Part shown: positions 1-11,355 of the stretch, piece by piece
Position numbering within the stretch: position 1 is the first letter of the stretch
How the letters are laid out: each line of letters begins with the position of its first letter
Assembly: GCA_032716605.1 (NCBI GenBank)
Contig: CM064519.1
Span: 14,774,399-14,838,398, forward strand
Direction of reading: 5' to 3'
DNA: 64,000 nucleotides
From: Paralithodes platypus
Lineage: Eukaryota; Arthropoda; Malacostraca; Decapoda; Lithodidae
Position numbers and translations under genes: made by a program
Notes under the pieces: model-generated
Database searches by the model: none
What the model was told of the DNA's origin: nothing
What the model saw: the letters and a program-made list of their open reading frames with translations, nothing else

Positions 1-440
1 CACACCACCCTCCCTCTGTATAGTACACCCCCACACCACCCTCCCTCTGTACCTCCCTCTGGTATAGTAACACCCCCTCACCACCCTCCCTCTGTATAGT
101 ACACCCCCACACCACCCTCCCTCTGTATAGTACACCCCCACACCACCCTCCCTCTGTATAGTACACCCCCACACCACCCTCCCTCTGTATAGTACACCCC
201 CACACCACCCTCCCTCTGTATAGTACACCCCCACACCACCCTCCCTCTGTATAGTACACCCCCACACCACCCTCCCTCTGTATAGTACACCCCCACACCA
301 CCCTCCCTCTGTATTGTACACCCCCACACCACCCTCCCTCTGTATAGTATAGTACACCCCCACACCACCCTCCCTCTGTATAGTACACCCCCACACCACC
401 CTCCCTCTGTATAGTACACCCCCACACCACCCTCCCTCTG
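1..440. repeat. 31-bp minisatellite
   Basis: About 14 near-perfect copies of a 31-bp unit containing CCACCCTCCCTCTGTATAG. The first copies (1-90) are rearranged and one copy near 345 carries a duplicated TATAG. One strand is C-rich. The array continues off the left edge of the window, so its true length is unknown. Reading frames through it are repeat artefacts. Confidence 0.97.
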
Positions 441-479
441 TGCGTGTGTTGTACGGTCATGGTGTATGGAGGGTGGTCA

Positions 480-580
480 CACGTACACAGACACACACTT
501 TCACACATAATTTATACAGTATACTTACATACATGGATCAATACACACACACAAACAGACACACACACACACATTATCTA

Positions 581-662
<82 letters not shown>

Positions 663-780
663 CCCGGTATATATATATATACCGGTTTATATAAATACTC
701 ACACATAAACTGCGAACACCCACCATATCATAACCTCTCTCTCTCTCTCTCTCTCTCTCTTCCCGTGTACTGAATACAAA
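480..780. repeat. Compound microsatellite block
   Basis: Successive (CA)n, (TATC)n, (AT)n at about 608-652, a short ACCGGTAT palindrome near 662-685, and (CT)n at about 737-762. No gene is seen here. Confidence 0.93.
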
Positions 781-984
781 CCCAATGAATTATAGAGTTT
801 GTTATCATGATGCTGTTGCGTCATAGGTAATTAACCCTTTATCTAACTATTAGAGGGAGTATAGTATTGTGTAATCACTAGCATATATATTGATTCTTGA
901 ATATACAACAGAGAAACATTACGTGATCACATAGTATGTGGATTAATACATACTAATACGTAACTAATAGTAACTAATAGAGGG

Positions 985-1484
985 GAGGTGTGGCGGAGTG
1001 GTCTTGCCACTGGACTGGTAATCCAATGGACCCGAGTTCGAATCCCAATATGTCAATGGGAAGATATTATTGGGATGGAATTTGTGCTGTACCTAGGTAC
1101 AGCACAAGTATCAGCACTAGTATCAGTGCATTACCACAGCACACCGAAATGCCAAACAAATACCCTCATTGTTCCCTGATTAAAATAGTATTGTATGAAT
1201 ATTCCCATATTGAAAAATATGCTACAGGGGGGCAATGCCTAGTGAGTTAATTGCTCAATAGGTGGCGTTCTGAGAGTGAGGGTCCGAGTGTGGGGGATGA
1301 GACTGTGAAGCGCAGAGGCGAGGCGGCTTCAGAGATGTAGTTGCTTCGAGCCGTGAAGCTTCGCATGTCTCACTCCCTAGACTGGAGCAAGACCTCACGG
1401 GCCTCACCGTGTTCAGCGGTAGAGTGTAAAGGCTATCAGCCTATGCCCGAGAGGGAGTATTGGAATATAGAAAAAAAAAAAAAA
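985..1484 (+). mobile_element. tRNA-derived SINE with poly(A) tail
   Basis: The head resembles a tRNA. It has a pol III box A-like TGGCGGAGTGG at 991-1001, an anticodon arm with a 4-bp TGGA/TCCA stem and 7-base loop (apparent anticodon GGT), and a box B-like AGTTCGAATCC at 1035-1045. A roughly 400-bp tRNA-unrelated body follows, including a short palindrome around 1086-1105, and ends in an A-tract at about 1470-1484 that runs into (AT)n. This head, body and A-tail architecture is that of a tRNA-derived SINE. No clear target-site duplication was found. It is not a functional tRNA gene: there is no matching acceptor stem, and GGT-anticodon tRNAs are unusual in eukaryotes. Confidence 0.75.
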
Positions 1485-2570
1485 TATATATATATATATA
1501 TATATTTAGTTCGTATCTAGATTTTTCTACAGTAATATATTATAACTTGTAATGCTCTGCCAGTAAACCCTATTTTTTACTATAAATTTTTTTTACACAA
1601 GAGGAATATTTCATTATTTAAATATAATTGTGAAGCACGAAGACTGGGCAGCATGTGTATAATAATGATTGCAAAGCAGATACAGTATACGGTAAACACT
1701 TTTCTATTGATCTAAATATAGTTTCGAAATATATGTTAAATACGTAGGTGTTCTGTGAAGGATGCAATGTTGCAAGGAGAGAGGCAGCGCGGGAATGGAT
1801 AAAAGGCAGACATAATAATCGGTAGGAAAAGGCAGATATTAATAAATGAGGAAGAGAATATATAGATGGAAGGAACTATGCATCCATACATACATATACA
1901 GTATACATCCATGCATACATACATACATACATCCATTCATCCATCCATACATAGAGTATATACATTCATACTTACATACATGCATAATTATACATACAGA
2001 CATTTATACATATAAAGGATTTAAGTCTTTTTCCTTTACATTGTAATGGCTCAGCCGAAGTTGCCTTTTAGCAGTTGTACTTTGAGCAGTACAGTTCTCA
2101 GCATAAATAAAGTTACACCTATTTGAATTTTTAAACCAATACAGCTAAATTCTAAAGCATCCGGGCTATAATGACGTATTGTATTGTCTGGTTTACGTTC
2201 GATACTGCTTCAAATGGGCGTCTCACTATTTGCGCTCTTGATCGTACAGTACAATACCATAACACTGCCACACCATGTCATCATAGTGCTAAACAGTGCT
2301 TCAACAAGACTCAACAAAGTCCCCCTGTAGCAGATATAAGCACCACACCAGCGCCACAGTGCTACAAGGACACAGTGCCATATTAAACATCACTGCGCAA
2401 GATTACCATTCATCATATCTTGCTCCATCCCCTCCTTTAGTCGCCTTGTACGACGAGCATTAAGGAGAAGTATTTGTGTATGTTTTTCTTCTTCTTCAAA
2501 CAAACAAATACATGATATAACATCCCCTTAAGATACGTAGAGCAGATTATATTGTTCCGCCACAAAATGT
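1485..2570. other. Intergenic, no gene seen
   Basis: AT-rich sequence with degenerate (CATA/CATC)n around 1880-2010. The short open frames here have no recognisable domain, codon bias or splice context. Confidence 0.6.
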
Positions 2571-2645
2571 GAAGAAGAAGAAGAAGAAGAAGAAGAAGAT
2601 ATTGATGATGATAATGATGAAGAGGAGGAGGAGGAGGAGTAAGAA
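2571..2645. repeat. (GAA)n/(GAG)n microsatellite
   Basis: Runs of AAG at about 2572-2600 and AGG at about 2622-2640, interrupted by GAT triplets. Confidence 0.9.
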
Positions 2646-2779
2646 GAGGAGGAGAGGAAGAAGCCAATAACGAGAGGAAGTGACTGGAAGACATATTATA
2701 GTGGGTGGTGTGACGGTGGTGGTGTGAGTATAGCCGAGTCATCATTACCTAGGATATATATTGTGTACCACTCGATGCC

Positions 2780-3420
2780 TTACCTCCCTTCTCCCCCCCC
2801 CCCTTCCTCCGCCTAATATACACCTCTCCCCCTTTCCAACCAAACACCTCCCCACCCCCACCACCCTCAACTACCCTCCAAACATCTCCCTCCCACACCT
2901 AACATCTCCCCTCTCCCACAAACACCTCCCCTTTCCCACAAACACCCCCCCCCCCCCCACCAAACACCTCCTCCTGCTTCCATCGCTCACCTCCCTCTCC
3001 CAAAGACACATCCGCCCATCAAACACCTCCCCCCCCCCCCCCCCCACCACCACCAAACACCTCACTGCCACACCGCCACACCAAGCATTTCCCCTCTTCC
3101 ACAAACCCCCCCCCCCACAAGACACCTCACCCCCTCCCACAAACACATCAACCTCCCTAATACTTCCCCTCTTCAACAAACACCTACCCCCTCATACAAA
3201 CACCTCCCCAACCCACAAACACGTCCTCCTTCCCACAAACTTCTTCCCCCTCCCACGGACACCACCCCATCAAACACTGCCCCTCTTACAAACATCTCCC
3301 CTCTCCCCAAAACATCCCACCAAGCACCTCTCCCACACCATATACCTCCCCCATGCACCCCCCAACAACAAATCCCACCCCCATCCCCCTTCCACAAGAT
3401 CACTGCCAGTTGGACACATC
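2780..3420. repeat. C-rich strand-asymmetric degenerate repeat
   Basis: About 640 bp made almost only of C, A and T on the + strand. It is built of degenerate ACACCTCCC / CCCACAAACACC units with poly(C) runs near 2795, 2948 and 3030. Open frames exist on both strands because stop codons are scarce in this composition; they are not coding. Confidence 0.9.
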
Positions 3421-3546
3421 TCATGAGTTCACCTTTTGGTGGGATTTAATGGATGTTTTGTTAAGTTTGATGGAGGTCTAGGGAGGAAACTAAAAAAATA
3501 ATAAATATATAAAATAATCGACCAACAAATAAACCATCCCCCTTAA
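3420..3546. mobile_element. TTAA-ended MITE family 1, truncated copy
   Basis: Carries the family's end segment (TTTGATGGAGGTCTAGGGAGG followed by AAACTAAA-type sequence) and the terminal CCCCC-TTAA. The other end is missing. Its terminal TTAA is shared with the next element. Confidence 0.6.
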
Positions 3547-4984
3547 CCCATTCAGTACGGGTGACGTCCTTTTCATTATATTCTGGCTACTATAAGACGA
3601 ATTTATTCAGGTTGTGAAGGACCTCTAGCAATTAAAAGGCTATAAACTATATCAAATCTCCTTTAACCCCTTCTGTATCGGCGACGTCTTTTATATTTTA
3701 CTCTAGCTATATTTAGACGATTTTGTGCTGCTTAAAAAGGAGCTGTGATAGTCAAAAGGGTTCATTAAGACGGTTCGAAGCCTGTTGCCTGCTGGGGGCC
3801 CTTCCTAAACTGATAACATCTTCCATTAATAGCCAGTGTAAAATGTAAAGGACAGAACTGGTACTGAACGGGCTAAGTACCACAGATTCTTCCTAAACTG
3901 CATACCAATCGTCTAAATCTACCTAGAATACAATGAAAAGCACAAATCCCTCACTCAAAGGGTTTTAAACCTCTTCAGTGCGGGTGTTTAGTCAGTTTAG
4001 GAAGGATCTCTGATAATTAAAGGCTGCCAACTATATCACGTAACCCTTTTAACTACCACAGACCATTTCAAAACTGCATAAAATCGTCTAACTATAGCAG
4101 GACTAAACCAACAATACTTAACCCATTCAGTACCGGGGCCGTCCTTTTAAATTTATTCTGGTTACTATTACACGAGTTTAGTCAGTTTAAAAAAGGGCCT
4201 CCATCAATTAACAGGCTTTGAACTATATCACTTAACCCTTTTCACTACCACAGGTCCTTCTTAAACTACACACAATCATCTAAATATAGCTAGCATAACA
4301 TGTAATATAGCTAGCATAACATGTAATATAGCTAGCATAACATGTAATATAGCTAGCATAACATGTAATATAGCTAGCATAACATGTAATATAGCTAGCA
4401 TAACATGTAATATAGCTAGCATAACATGTAATATAGCTAGCATAACATGTAATATAGCTAGCATAACATGTAATATAGCTAGCATAACATGTAATATAGC
4501 TAGCATAACATGTAATATAGCTAGCATAACATGTAATATAGCTAGCATAACATGTAATATAGCTAGCATAACATGTAATATAGCTAGCATAACATGTAAT
4601 ATAGCTAGCATAACATGTAATATAGCTAGCATAACATGTAATATAGCTAGCATAACATGTAATATAGCTAGCATAACATGTAATATAGCTAGCATAACAT
4701 GTAATATAGCTAGCATAACATGTAATATAGCTAGCATAACATGTAATATAGCTAGCATAACATGTAATATAGCTAGCATAACATGTAATATAGCTAGCAT
4801 AACATGTAATATAGCTAGCATAACATGTAATATAGCTAGCATAACATGTAATATAGCTAGCATAACATGTAATATAGCTAGCATAACATGTAATATAGCT
4901 AGCATAACATGTAATATAGCTAGCATAACATGTAATATAGCTAGCATAACATGTAATAGACGTCGCCGGGACAGAAGGGGTTAA
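3543..4984. mobile_element. Nest of fold-back MITE family 3 copies
   Basis: Several partial copies of a palindromic element lie end to end. Left arms begin TTAACCC(A/C)TTC followed by GGGTGACGTC-like sequence and a TAGACGA core. Right arms read AATCGTCTAA and end in GTCGCCGG...GGGTTAA. Arms are seen near 3543, 3664, 3890-3970, 4070-4150 and 4250, with the final end at about 4955-4984. A 21-bp minisatellite has expanded inside the last right arm. Confidence 0.75.
4275..4958. repeat. 21-bp minisatellite inside a MITE arm
   Basis: About 32 virtually identical copies of a 21-bp unit (TATAGCTAGCATAACATGTA plus one A). The unit equals the arm sequence of fold-back family 3 just after its AATCGTCTAA motif, and the array is followed at 4958 by the remaining arm end, GACGTCGCCGGGAC. 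Because 21 is a multiple of 3, it leaves an open frame of heptapeptide repeats on the - strand, which is an artefact. Confidence 0.97.
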
Positions 4985-4988
4985 AGGG

Positions 4989-5550
4989 TTAAGGGAAGGT
5001 TATTAGTTTGTTCCCTAGACCTCCATCAAGCTTTAAATTACACCCCCTTGACCCCCTTTCAAGATAAATTACACCCCCTTGACCCCATTGACCCCCTTTC
5101 AAGATAAATTACACCCCCTTGACCCCCTTTCAAGATAAATTACACCCCCTTGACCCCCTTTCAAGATAAATTTGCTCATTTTTGGTAGAAAAATGTTACG
5201 GCCGTAGGCCGGTTCCTCTTAAACTCCTGGCTCGCTATCGCTCGCCAGGAAAAAATCGACAGCTAAGTGATATGAAAGGTCTTAAAATTGACATAAATTG
5301 GGCAAAAGTTCTTAAAATCGCCAAACTAATGGGACGAACGTTTTAAAATCTCAAAAGCAATGGGGCTAAACATGAGGGAGAAAGGGGTCAAGAAAAAAAT
5401 CCCTCAAGTGGAAAGGAATATTGACAAAGAAATGGGGCGAAAGGTCATAAAATCGACAAACTAATGGAGCAAACATCATAAAATCTGAAAACTAATGGGG
5501 CTAATCATGAAGGAGAAGGGAAGCCAGAAAAACGACCCATCTCCCCTTAA
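4989..5550. mobile_element. TTAA-ended MITE family 1 with internal repeat
   Basis: Begins TTAAGGGAAGGT and ends CTCCCCTTAA, giving TTAA at both ends with short inverted termini. It contains the family core: CCATCAAGCTT, GGCCGTAGGCCGG, GGCTCGCTATCGCTCGCC, ATCGACA..., AAAGGTCTTAAAAT. A 31-bp unit (ACACCCCCTTGACCCC...) is repeated about four times at 5028-5170, so this copy is longer than the usual 300-370 bp. Confidence 0.82.
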
Positions 5551-5882
5551 GTTATACTAGCGATAATTATGACCCCTTTCATTCAACAGGACCTTACAAC
5601 GCTGCGTCAAATCCTATAACGTTAGCCAATATATAGTGACATCGTATACTGAGGCTAAGAAGACGGATTTTTAGTCATTTTTAGGTGAGCAGTAATTAGT
5701 AACTTGTATTGTACATGATCATTATTATTATCCTACTTACCACTGAAGGGCGTTGTGTTCACTACAGCTGTATGTGTGTCTGTCTGGCAACTCTAAATGT
5801 GTGTGTGTGTGTGTGGTCTGTGTTTGATATGTGTTTTGTTGTGTGGTCTGTGTTTTTATGTGTGTGTGTGGTCTGTGTTTTT

Positions 5883-5923
<41 letters not shown>

Positions 5924-7071
5924 TCTGTGTTCGGCAAATATTATGAGAACGAATGCCTGACTTTTGAAGGAACTTGGATTATATATCATATACACCATAA
6001 ACTATTGGTAAACATCAGGTCATACCCCAGACCCACACTCTCCCTATTATAGATCCCAATCAAACTAATCAACGGGAAATTCAACCAAATATTGCACGCA
6101 TTACGCAACACGCAATTGCACATCTTCATCTCTTCAGACTTGCAGGAAACGATATGGGCAGCTTAGGAAATTATGCTTTTAGTCATGGAGTTAAACAATT
6201 TGGAGTATGTCATTTAGAGTACGATAAAGACATGTCTAATAATGTTTTAGTGTATATCGTTGACCTCAAGTAGTTATATGCGAAACGTTTTCAAATAAAG
6301 AACTCATCATATATTGCTTAACATATAGACTAACTGCATTCTGGTTAAGAACAAGACGACTTCACTCAACCAAGGAAGCTATTTGCCAAGTCCAAGGTTA
6401 AAATGAGCGTTTAAGAACAAATTACAGTGTAGATAAGGTAGAATATTCCCTGGCTCCTGGATTGAACTACACCCCTGTATTCCCCCATGACCACAATCTA
6501 TAATGGTGGGAGTGTGGGACAAGTGGTCAGTTCCTGGTGCTGTTCTACCTTAATCACAATAAGTCACTCTCGCAGTTAGGGATATGCAGTATATATATAT
6601 ATAAGATATTTTAATGTCGTTCTTAACAATAATAACCCCCTAATGAAATTAATAAAATAATATGATATATACTGTAAGTTTTCCATTACCATGATGTTTG
6701 TGTATGTTTTGTTTGTTTCTGAATCGCACTGGAAGCCGTATTCTAGATGTACCAACCCCCCCCCCCCCCCCCCCCCCCCCCACACACCCCTCTCCCTCAA
6801 TGACGGGCTCCATAAATCTGTAAGTCTTCTCGTCCTTGCCACACAGAATTACCTCCCGGGAAATATATTAGTTTGGACATGGTGTGAGTGTTGGTGACCC
6901 GCTTATGCACGGAGGGTGGAAGGATGGATTTATTAGAAGGGATGTCAAGATTTCTCCACAGTGCTACAGAGGATTAATGTGGATAAGCATTTCATAATCT
7001 GACCAGTACTGTAGGCCTCATAGAAATTCATGGTGGAGAAATAGATATCTCTAGTGTGTGTGTGTGAGTGC

Positions 7072-7125
<54 letters not shown>

Positions 7126-7320
7126 TATATATTTATTCTTTGTTTTCGTAGGCCACCCCTATCAAATGTATGTATGGACCGTTCTGGACCCACTGGACCA
7201 CTCTAGGTACACAAGACATAGGTAAATCACGTCTGGTGGATGGAAACTTGACAAAGATTTAACACAATATTGATACTCACACTCTCGGTAAACGTGTAGC
7301 CTACCAAGGATATAACTTAT
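5551..7320. other. Intergenic, microsatellites only
   Basis: Holds (GT)n with interruptions at about 5798-5922, a poly(C) run at about 6757-6780 and (AT)n at 7077-7121. No supported gene. The open frames are short and lack domains. Confidence 0.6.
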
Positions 7321-7324
7321 CCCG

Positions 7325-7575
7325 GCAGCATAATTATATTCACTAACTGTACTACACTCTGGCAAGAACGGCTGTGCGAGACGAAGGGGTAACTTGCTCA
7401 AACTTCGCAACTAGTTTAGGTTAGGTTAGGTTAGCTATATTTATAAACACACACACAGGCCATATGGATTGGTGTGCGTGAGTTGCGAAGCTTGAGAGAG
7501 TTAGCCCTTCAAATCGTCTCGCGCAGCCGTTCTTACCTCTTAGTGCGAGAGTGGAGTACAGTTTGTGAATATGCG
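7325..7575. repeat. Inverted repeat with ~90-bp arms
   Basis: 7325-7405 and the reverse complement of 7480-7575 share AAGAACGGCTG-GCGAGACGA, CTTCGCAACT and ACTGTACT-CACTCT blocks, separated by about 75 bp. The spacer carries (TTAGG)n. This is a possible fold-back element. Confidence 0.75.
7417..7435 (+). repeat. Interstitial (TTAGG)n telomere-type repeat
   Basis: Nearly four perfect TTAGG units. TTAGG is the standard arthropod telomere unit. At this length it is an interstitial trace rather than a telomere. Confidence 0.75.
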
Positions 7576-7584
7576 TCCCGTTTT

Positions 7585-7905
7585 GTTTTTCTTTTTCTCC
7601 TTTTCTCTCTTTCCCTGGCTTGTATCCATTCGGCCCCATTCAGCCAATTATTTTAAGACGTTTATCCCCATCCAGGTGTTGATTTCTTCCTGGCGAGCGG
7701 TAGCGAGCCAGCATTGTATGGGGGAATCCGGCTTCGCCGGAGACATTTTTCTATCGAAAAATTTAGTTTGCTGTCAAAACAAAAATATACATATATGCTG
7801 GCTCGCTACCGCTCGCCAAGAAAATATTGACACCTGGGTGGGGGTAAACATCTTAAAACAGTAGGCTGAATGGGGCTGAATGTATACAAGCCAAAGAGAG
7901 AGAGA
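7585..7905. mobile_element. MITE family 2, partial copy
   Basis: Carries the family 2 core: TCTCTGGCTTGTATCC-like end, CGGCCCCATTCAGCC, TTTTAAGACGTTTATCCCC, GGCTTCGCCGGAGA, GGCTCGCTACCGCTCGCC, then an inverted copy of the outer part ending AAAGAGAGAGAAAAA. The TTAA/GGTCACC termini seen in the 29-kb and 32-kb copies are missing. Confidence 0.75.
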
Positions 7906-8262
7906 AAAAAAGAGCACACAAAAGCGAAGTGGGCTCCCTGCTTGCATAGTTATTGACAATATAGTCTTATCGCACGGTAGGAGGAGACGCAACTGGGAAA
8001 ACAGAGGCTGATAGCCCTCTAAAGATAAATAATTATCAGGAAATCACGTCTAAAAGCTGGAACGCACTCCTAGTTACAGACGATCAAGATTTACGAGCGC
8101 CATAATAGTAGCAGCAGCCAGCCCCCTTGAACATTGACAATTACCATGGCTAACATACGGTATCTGGCCTTGAGCTGGGTGTTGGTGTGTTGGTGTGTTG
8201 GGATGTGCAGTCTACCGTGGTCCTACCTACTACATCAGTTAACATCCTACATATCACAACAT

Positions 8263-8630
8263 TTAAGGGGAGATGGGCGTATTTATTTGCTCATTCATGT
8301 ATCTTTTTTAAATCGTTTTCTAGTTTCCTCCCTAGACCTTCATCAAACTTAAAAAACATACATTAGATCCCCCTTCTAGATAAATTTGTACATTTTCTCG
8401 GTAGAAAAATGTCCTAGCCGAAGGCCGGCTCCTTAAAAAAATTACAGGCTCGCTTTCGCTCGCCATGAAATAATCGACACCTAAATGGCACGAAAGGTCT
8501 TAATAATGACAAAGGAATGGAGTGAAAGGTAAATTGACAAACTAGTGAACGAACGTCTTAAAATCGCAAAACTAATGGGTCTAAACACGAGGGGGAAAGG
8601 GGTCCAGAAAAAGCGAGTACCTCCCCCTTA
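8263..8630. mobile_element. TTAA-ended MITE family 1
   Basis: Begins TTAAGGGGAGATGGG and ends ACCTCCCCCTTA (the last TTAA has mutated to TTAT). The complete family core is present: CTAGACCTTCATCAA, CGAAGGCCGG, GGCTCGCTTTCGCTCGCC, ATCGACACCTAAATGGCACG. The flanks just outside are similar to each other (AACATCCTACATATCACA versus AACATCCTGCACATCACA). Confidence 0.85.
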
Positions 8631-8674
8631 TAACATCCTGCACATCACACCATTCTATAGGGAAACACCAGCCC

Positions 8675-9215
8675 TCTGAGTATTGAGTATTGAGCATTGT
8701 TCACATGTGTGGGGAGGATCTTCTCACACAGCACTCCACGACAAAGTAGAAACGAAAGCCTTTCGTGTCATTAACTCTGTCCACTCTCTGACTCTTTGCC
8801 ATCTTTCTCTCTTCGCCGCAGTGTTGCATCTCTCTCGCTATTCTACCGCTATTACAATAATAATTGTTCATCAGAGCTCTCTCAGTGCATACCACCTCCT
8901 CTACGTAGAGTACGTAGCACCCGTCTTGCAACACAATCCCATCCCTACTCTTTGCAACTCTCCAATCCAAGAGTGAAACGATATTCCCAAACCTTGTTCT
9001 ATTCAACAGCTGAGCTCTGGAACTCTCTCCCCGAATCCATCCTCCCCTCATCCTATGAATTAAACTGCTTCAATCTCCGTGTGTCCAGGCATTTTGGCCC
9101 GAACATTCCTTGATTTTGGCCCTGTCACTCTTTCAACTGGGGGAGGCAATCGTCACAGGTAGTTCTGCCTTTTGTCTCCCTCATCCACATAGATGCAATA
9201 AAGGGGGATATACAG
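8675..9215 (+). pseudogene. 5'-truncated jockey-type LINE, 3' end
   Basis: Encodes, in two frames because of a frameshift, the C-terminal tail typical of jockey-superfamily reverse transcriptase proteins: HVWGGSSHTAL, then SLFYRYYNNN and ELWNSLPESI with stop near 9113. The 3' UTR follows (CCCTGTCACTCTTTCAACTG...). It has the same sequence type as the element at 55126-57277. No RT core remains. Confidence 0.85.
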
Positions 9216-9231
9216 TATATAAAGGTGTCTA

Positions 9232-9449
9232 TTAACCCTTTCAAGATCCAATACGCATTTTTTTTTTCTGTTTTCTGGTAATTATCAGACGATTATTATT
9301 CAGATTAGGAAGGGTATATGGAAGTCAGAGGGTTGATTGAGATAGCCTTCACCCTTTTAATACCCACAGATCCTTCCTAAGTTGCATAAAATCGTCCAAT
9401 GATAGCCAAAAATAAACTGCTACAATGCGTTTGGGCTTCAAGGGGTTAA
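9232..9449. mobile_element. Fold-back MITE family 3 (218 bp)
   Basis: TTAACCCTTTCAAGATCC at one end and an inverted GGCTTCAAGGGGTTAA at the other. The inner arms GACGATTATTATTCAGATTAGGAAGG and its approximate inverse (CCTTCCTAAGTTGCATAAAATCGTC) pair across the centre, so the whole element can fold into one hairpin. TTAA is present at both ends. Confidence 0.88.
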
Positions 9450-9479
9450 ATACATGATGGTTACGATTGCAGGTCTTTT

Positions 9480-9865
9480 AGGACACCTGTAAGATAGGGA
9501 ATAAGGTATGGTGGTTTTAGTCAGCTTAAAAGGGACCTCCAGCAATAAACAGGCTTCGAACTATCTCACTTAACCATTTCTACTACCAAATGTCCTTCTT
9601 AAACTGAACAAAATCGTCTAAACATAGCTAGTATATAATTAAAAAGACGTTGCCGGTACAGAAGGGGTTAAGGTCACCTGTAAGATAGTGGATAAGGTAT
9701 GCTGGTTTTAGTCAGTTTACAAGGGACCTCTAGCAATAAACAGGCTTCGAACTATCTCACTTAACCCTTTCTACTACCACATTTCCCTTCTTAAACTGCA
9801 CACAATCCTCAAAATATAGCTAGAATAAAACTGAAAACACGTCGCCGGCACATAAGGGGTTACGG
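9480..9865. repeat. 191-bp tandem duplication of MITE family 3 sequence
   Basis: Two tandem copies begin at about 9480 and 9671 (GG(A/T)CACCTGTAAGATAG...). Each ends in the family 3 right terminus GTCGCCGG...GGGGTTA. Arms containing GACCTC(C/T)AGCAATAAACAGG mark the family 3 variant with GCCGGTAC ends. Confidence 0.82.
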
Positions 9866-9907
9866 GGGTAGTGCTTATTGTTCGGTCTACTTATTTGTTT
9901 ATATCTT

Positions 9908-9998
9908 AGGCCAGCCAGGGCATAGGTGTAGAAATGTAAAGCCCATTTGCTCCAGCCCTGTTTGAGTTACAGAGGTTACAGGTCACTATGTCTGGCCT
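9908..9998. repeat. Fragment of fold-back family 4
   Basis: Contains TTGAGTTACAGAGG, GGTCACTATGTCTGGCCTAC and TATAATGA. The same block occurs at 19540-19610, and in inverted form at 30871-30930 and 63533-63767. Confidence 0.55.
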
Positions 9999-10039
9999 AC
10001 CTATAATGATCATCACTACGACTGTCCCCATCATCACTA

Positions 10040-10665
10040 CCATCAAAGACCGCGACTGTACATACAAAGACCCAGAGACCAAGCTAGACAGACCCAGACA
10101 AAGAGGGTATCACAGAGGAGGATCAGGCATTATATTCAGAGAGAGAGGGGGGGGGGGTAAAGACCGGACTGTACATACAAAGACTCAGAGACAAAGACAG
10201 AGCCAAAGAGGGTATCACAGAGACATCCATATACCGTAAGTAAGAGGAGGACCAGGCATTATATTCAGAGAGAGAGATGGGGGGGGGGGGTAATGACCGG
10301 ACTGTACATACAAAGACTCAGAGACAAAGACAGAGCCAAAGAGAGTACCACAGAGACATCCATATACCGTAAGTAAGAGGAGGATCAGGCATTATCTTCA
10401 GAGAGAGAGAGAGAAGGGGGGGGGGTAAAGACCGAACTGTACATGCAAAGACCCAGAGACAAAGACACACAAAGAGGGTATCACAGAGACATCCATATAC
10501 CGTAAGTAAGAGGAGGATCAGGCATTAACGTCAAAGAGAGAGAGAGGGGGGGGGGGGGAGGGGGGGTAAAGATCGGACTGTACATACAAAGACAGAGACA
10601 AAGAGGGTACCACAGAGACCATCCACATAACGTAAATAAAAAGGAGGACCAGGCACCATCGTTAA
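10040..10665. repeat. ~130-bp tandem repeat array
   Basis: About five copies of a 128-134 bp unit carrying AGGAGGATCAGGCATTAT, a (GA)n/(G)n block, GACCGGACTGTACATACAAA and GGTATCACAGAGACATCC. Copies start near 10115, 10243, 10379, 10512 and 10641. The internal G runs vary in length. Confidence 0.9.
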
Positions 10666-10835
10666 AGAGTGAGAGAGCGTGTGTGTGGGTGGGGGAGGGA
10701 GTATGTGTGTGTGGGTGAGAGTGAGTGTGCGAGTGGGATAAATATGTACACACACAGAAAAATAATGTGTGTGGAAGTGAGAGAGGGAGTGTGTGTGTGC
10801 GTCGGTGTGTGAGAGAGAGAGAGGTAGACAGACAG
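10666..10835. repeat. (GT)n/(GA)n low-complexity tract
   Basis: Purine-rich simple sequence following the 130-bp array. No gene. Confidence 0.85.
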
Positions 10836-11024
10836 ACAATCACAAAGACGAGGACTCCCATACATCCCCTCTCGCCAAAGACCTTCAGTGTGTCATCCAA
10901 CCCTTCCTGAATTAATGGCTACCCCCAGCAGATTGGTTCACGCTGTCATCCAGGGGCGGACACTGGATCATTAGGCTGGGTGGGAGGAGGGGCGGAGGTA
11001 ATTATTCCTATCCGGGTGACAGAT

Positions 11025-11355
11025 ATTAACAACAACAACGACAACAATGACAACCCCAACAACCAAAACAACCGCCACAACAAAATACAACAATACCAAC
11101 AACCACAATAGTACCGAAAACCACAAAAATAACAACCACAACAACAACAACCACCATCACAACAATAACATCAGCAAACAACAACAAACACAACAACAGT
11201 AACAATCACAACAACAACCGTAACACTAACAATAACAACCACAACAACCATAGCAACAAACAACCACAACCACAACCACAACAACAACCACAACAACGAC
11301 CACGACAACCATAGCAACAAACAACCACAACCACAACCACAACCACAACAACAGA
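11025..11355. repeat. (AAC/ACC)n degenerate microsatellite
   Basis: About 330 bp of degenerate CAA/ACC/CCA triplets. An internal copy of ACCATAGCAACAAACAACCA is repeated near 11247 and 11309. Confidence 0.93.

Noticed and set aside
991..1060. Functional tRNA-Thr gene
   Set aside because: Box A and B and an anticodon-like loop exist, but the acceptor stem does not pair, and a long body with poly(A) follows as in a SINE.
2761..3426. 221-residue Pro-rich protein and overlapping frames on the other strand
   Set aside because: Composition effect of a C-rich tract. The same interval is open in several frames and has poly(C) slippage runs.
4276..4947. 223-residue open frame of heptapeptide repeats
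   Set aside because: It is the 21-bp minisatellite read in frame. The unit length is a multiple of three, and the array has no start context, splice sites or flanking coding sequence.
7565..7864. Overlapping small proteins around 7.5-8.0 kb
   Set aside because: They fall in MITE family 2 and the neighbouring inverted repeat. The same translations recur in other MITE copies.
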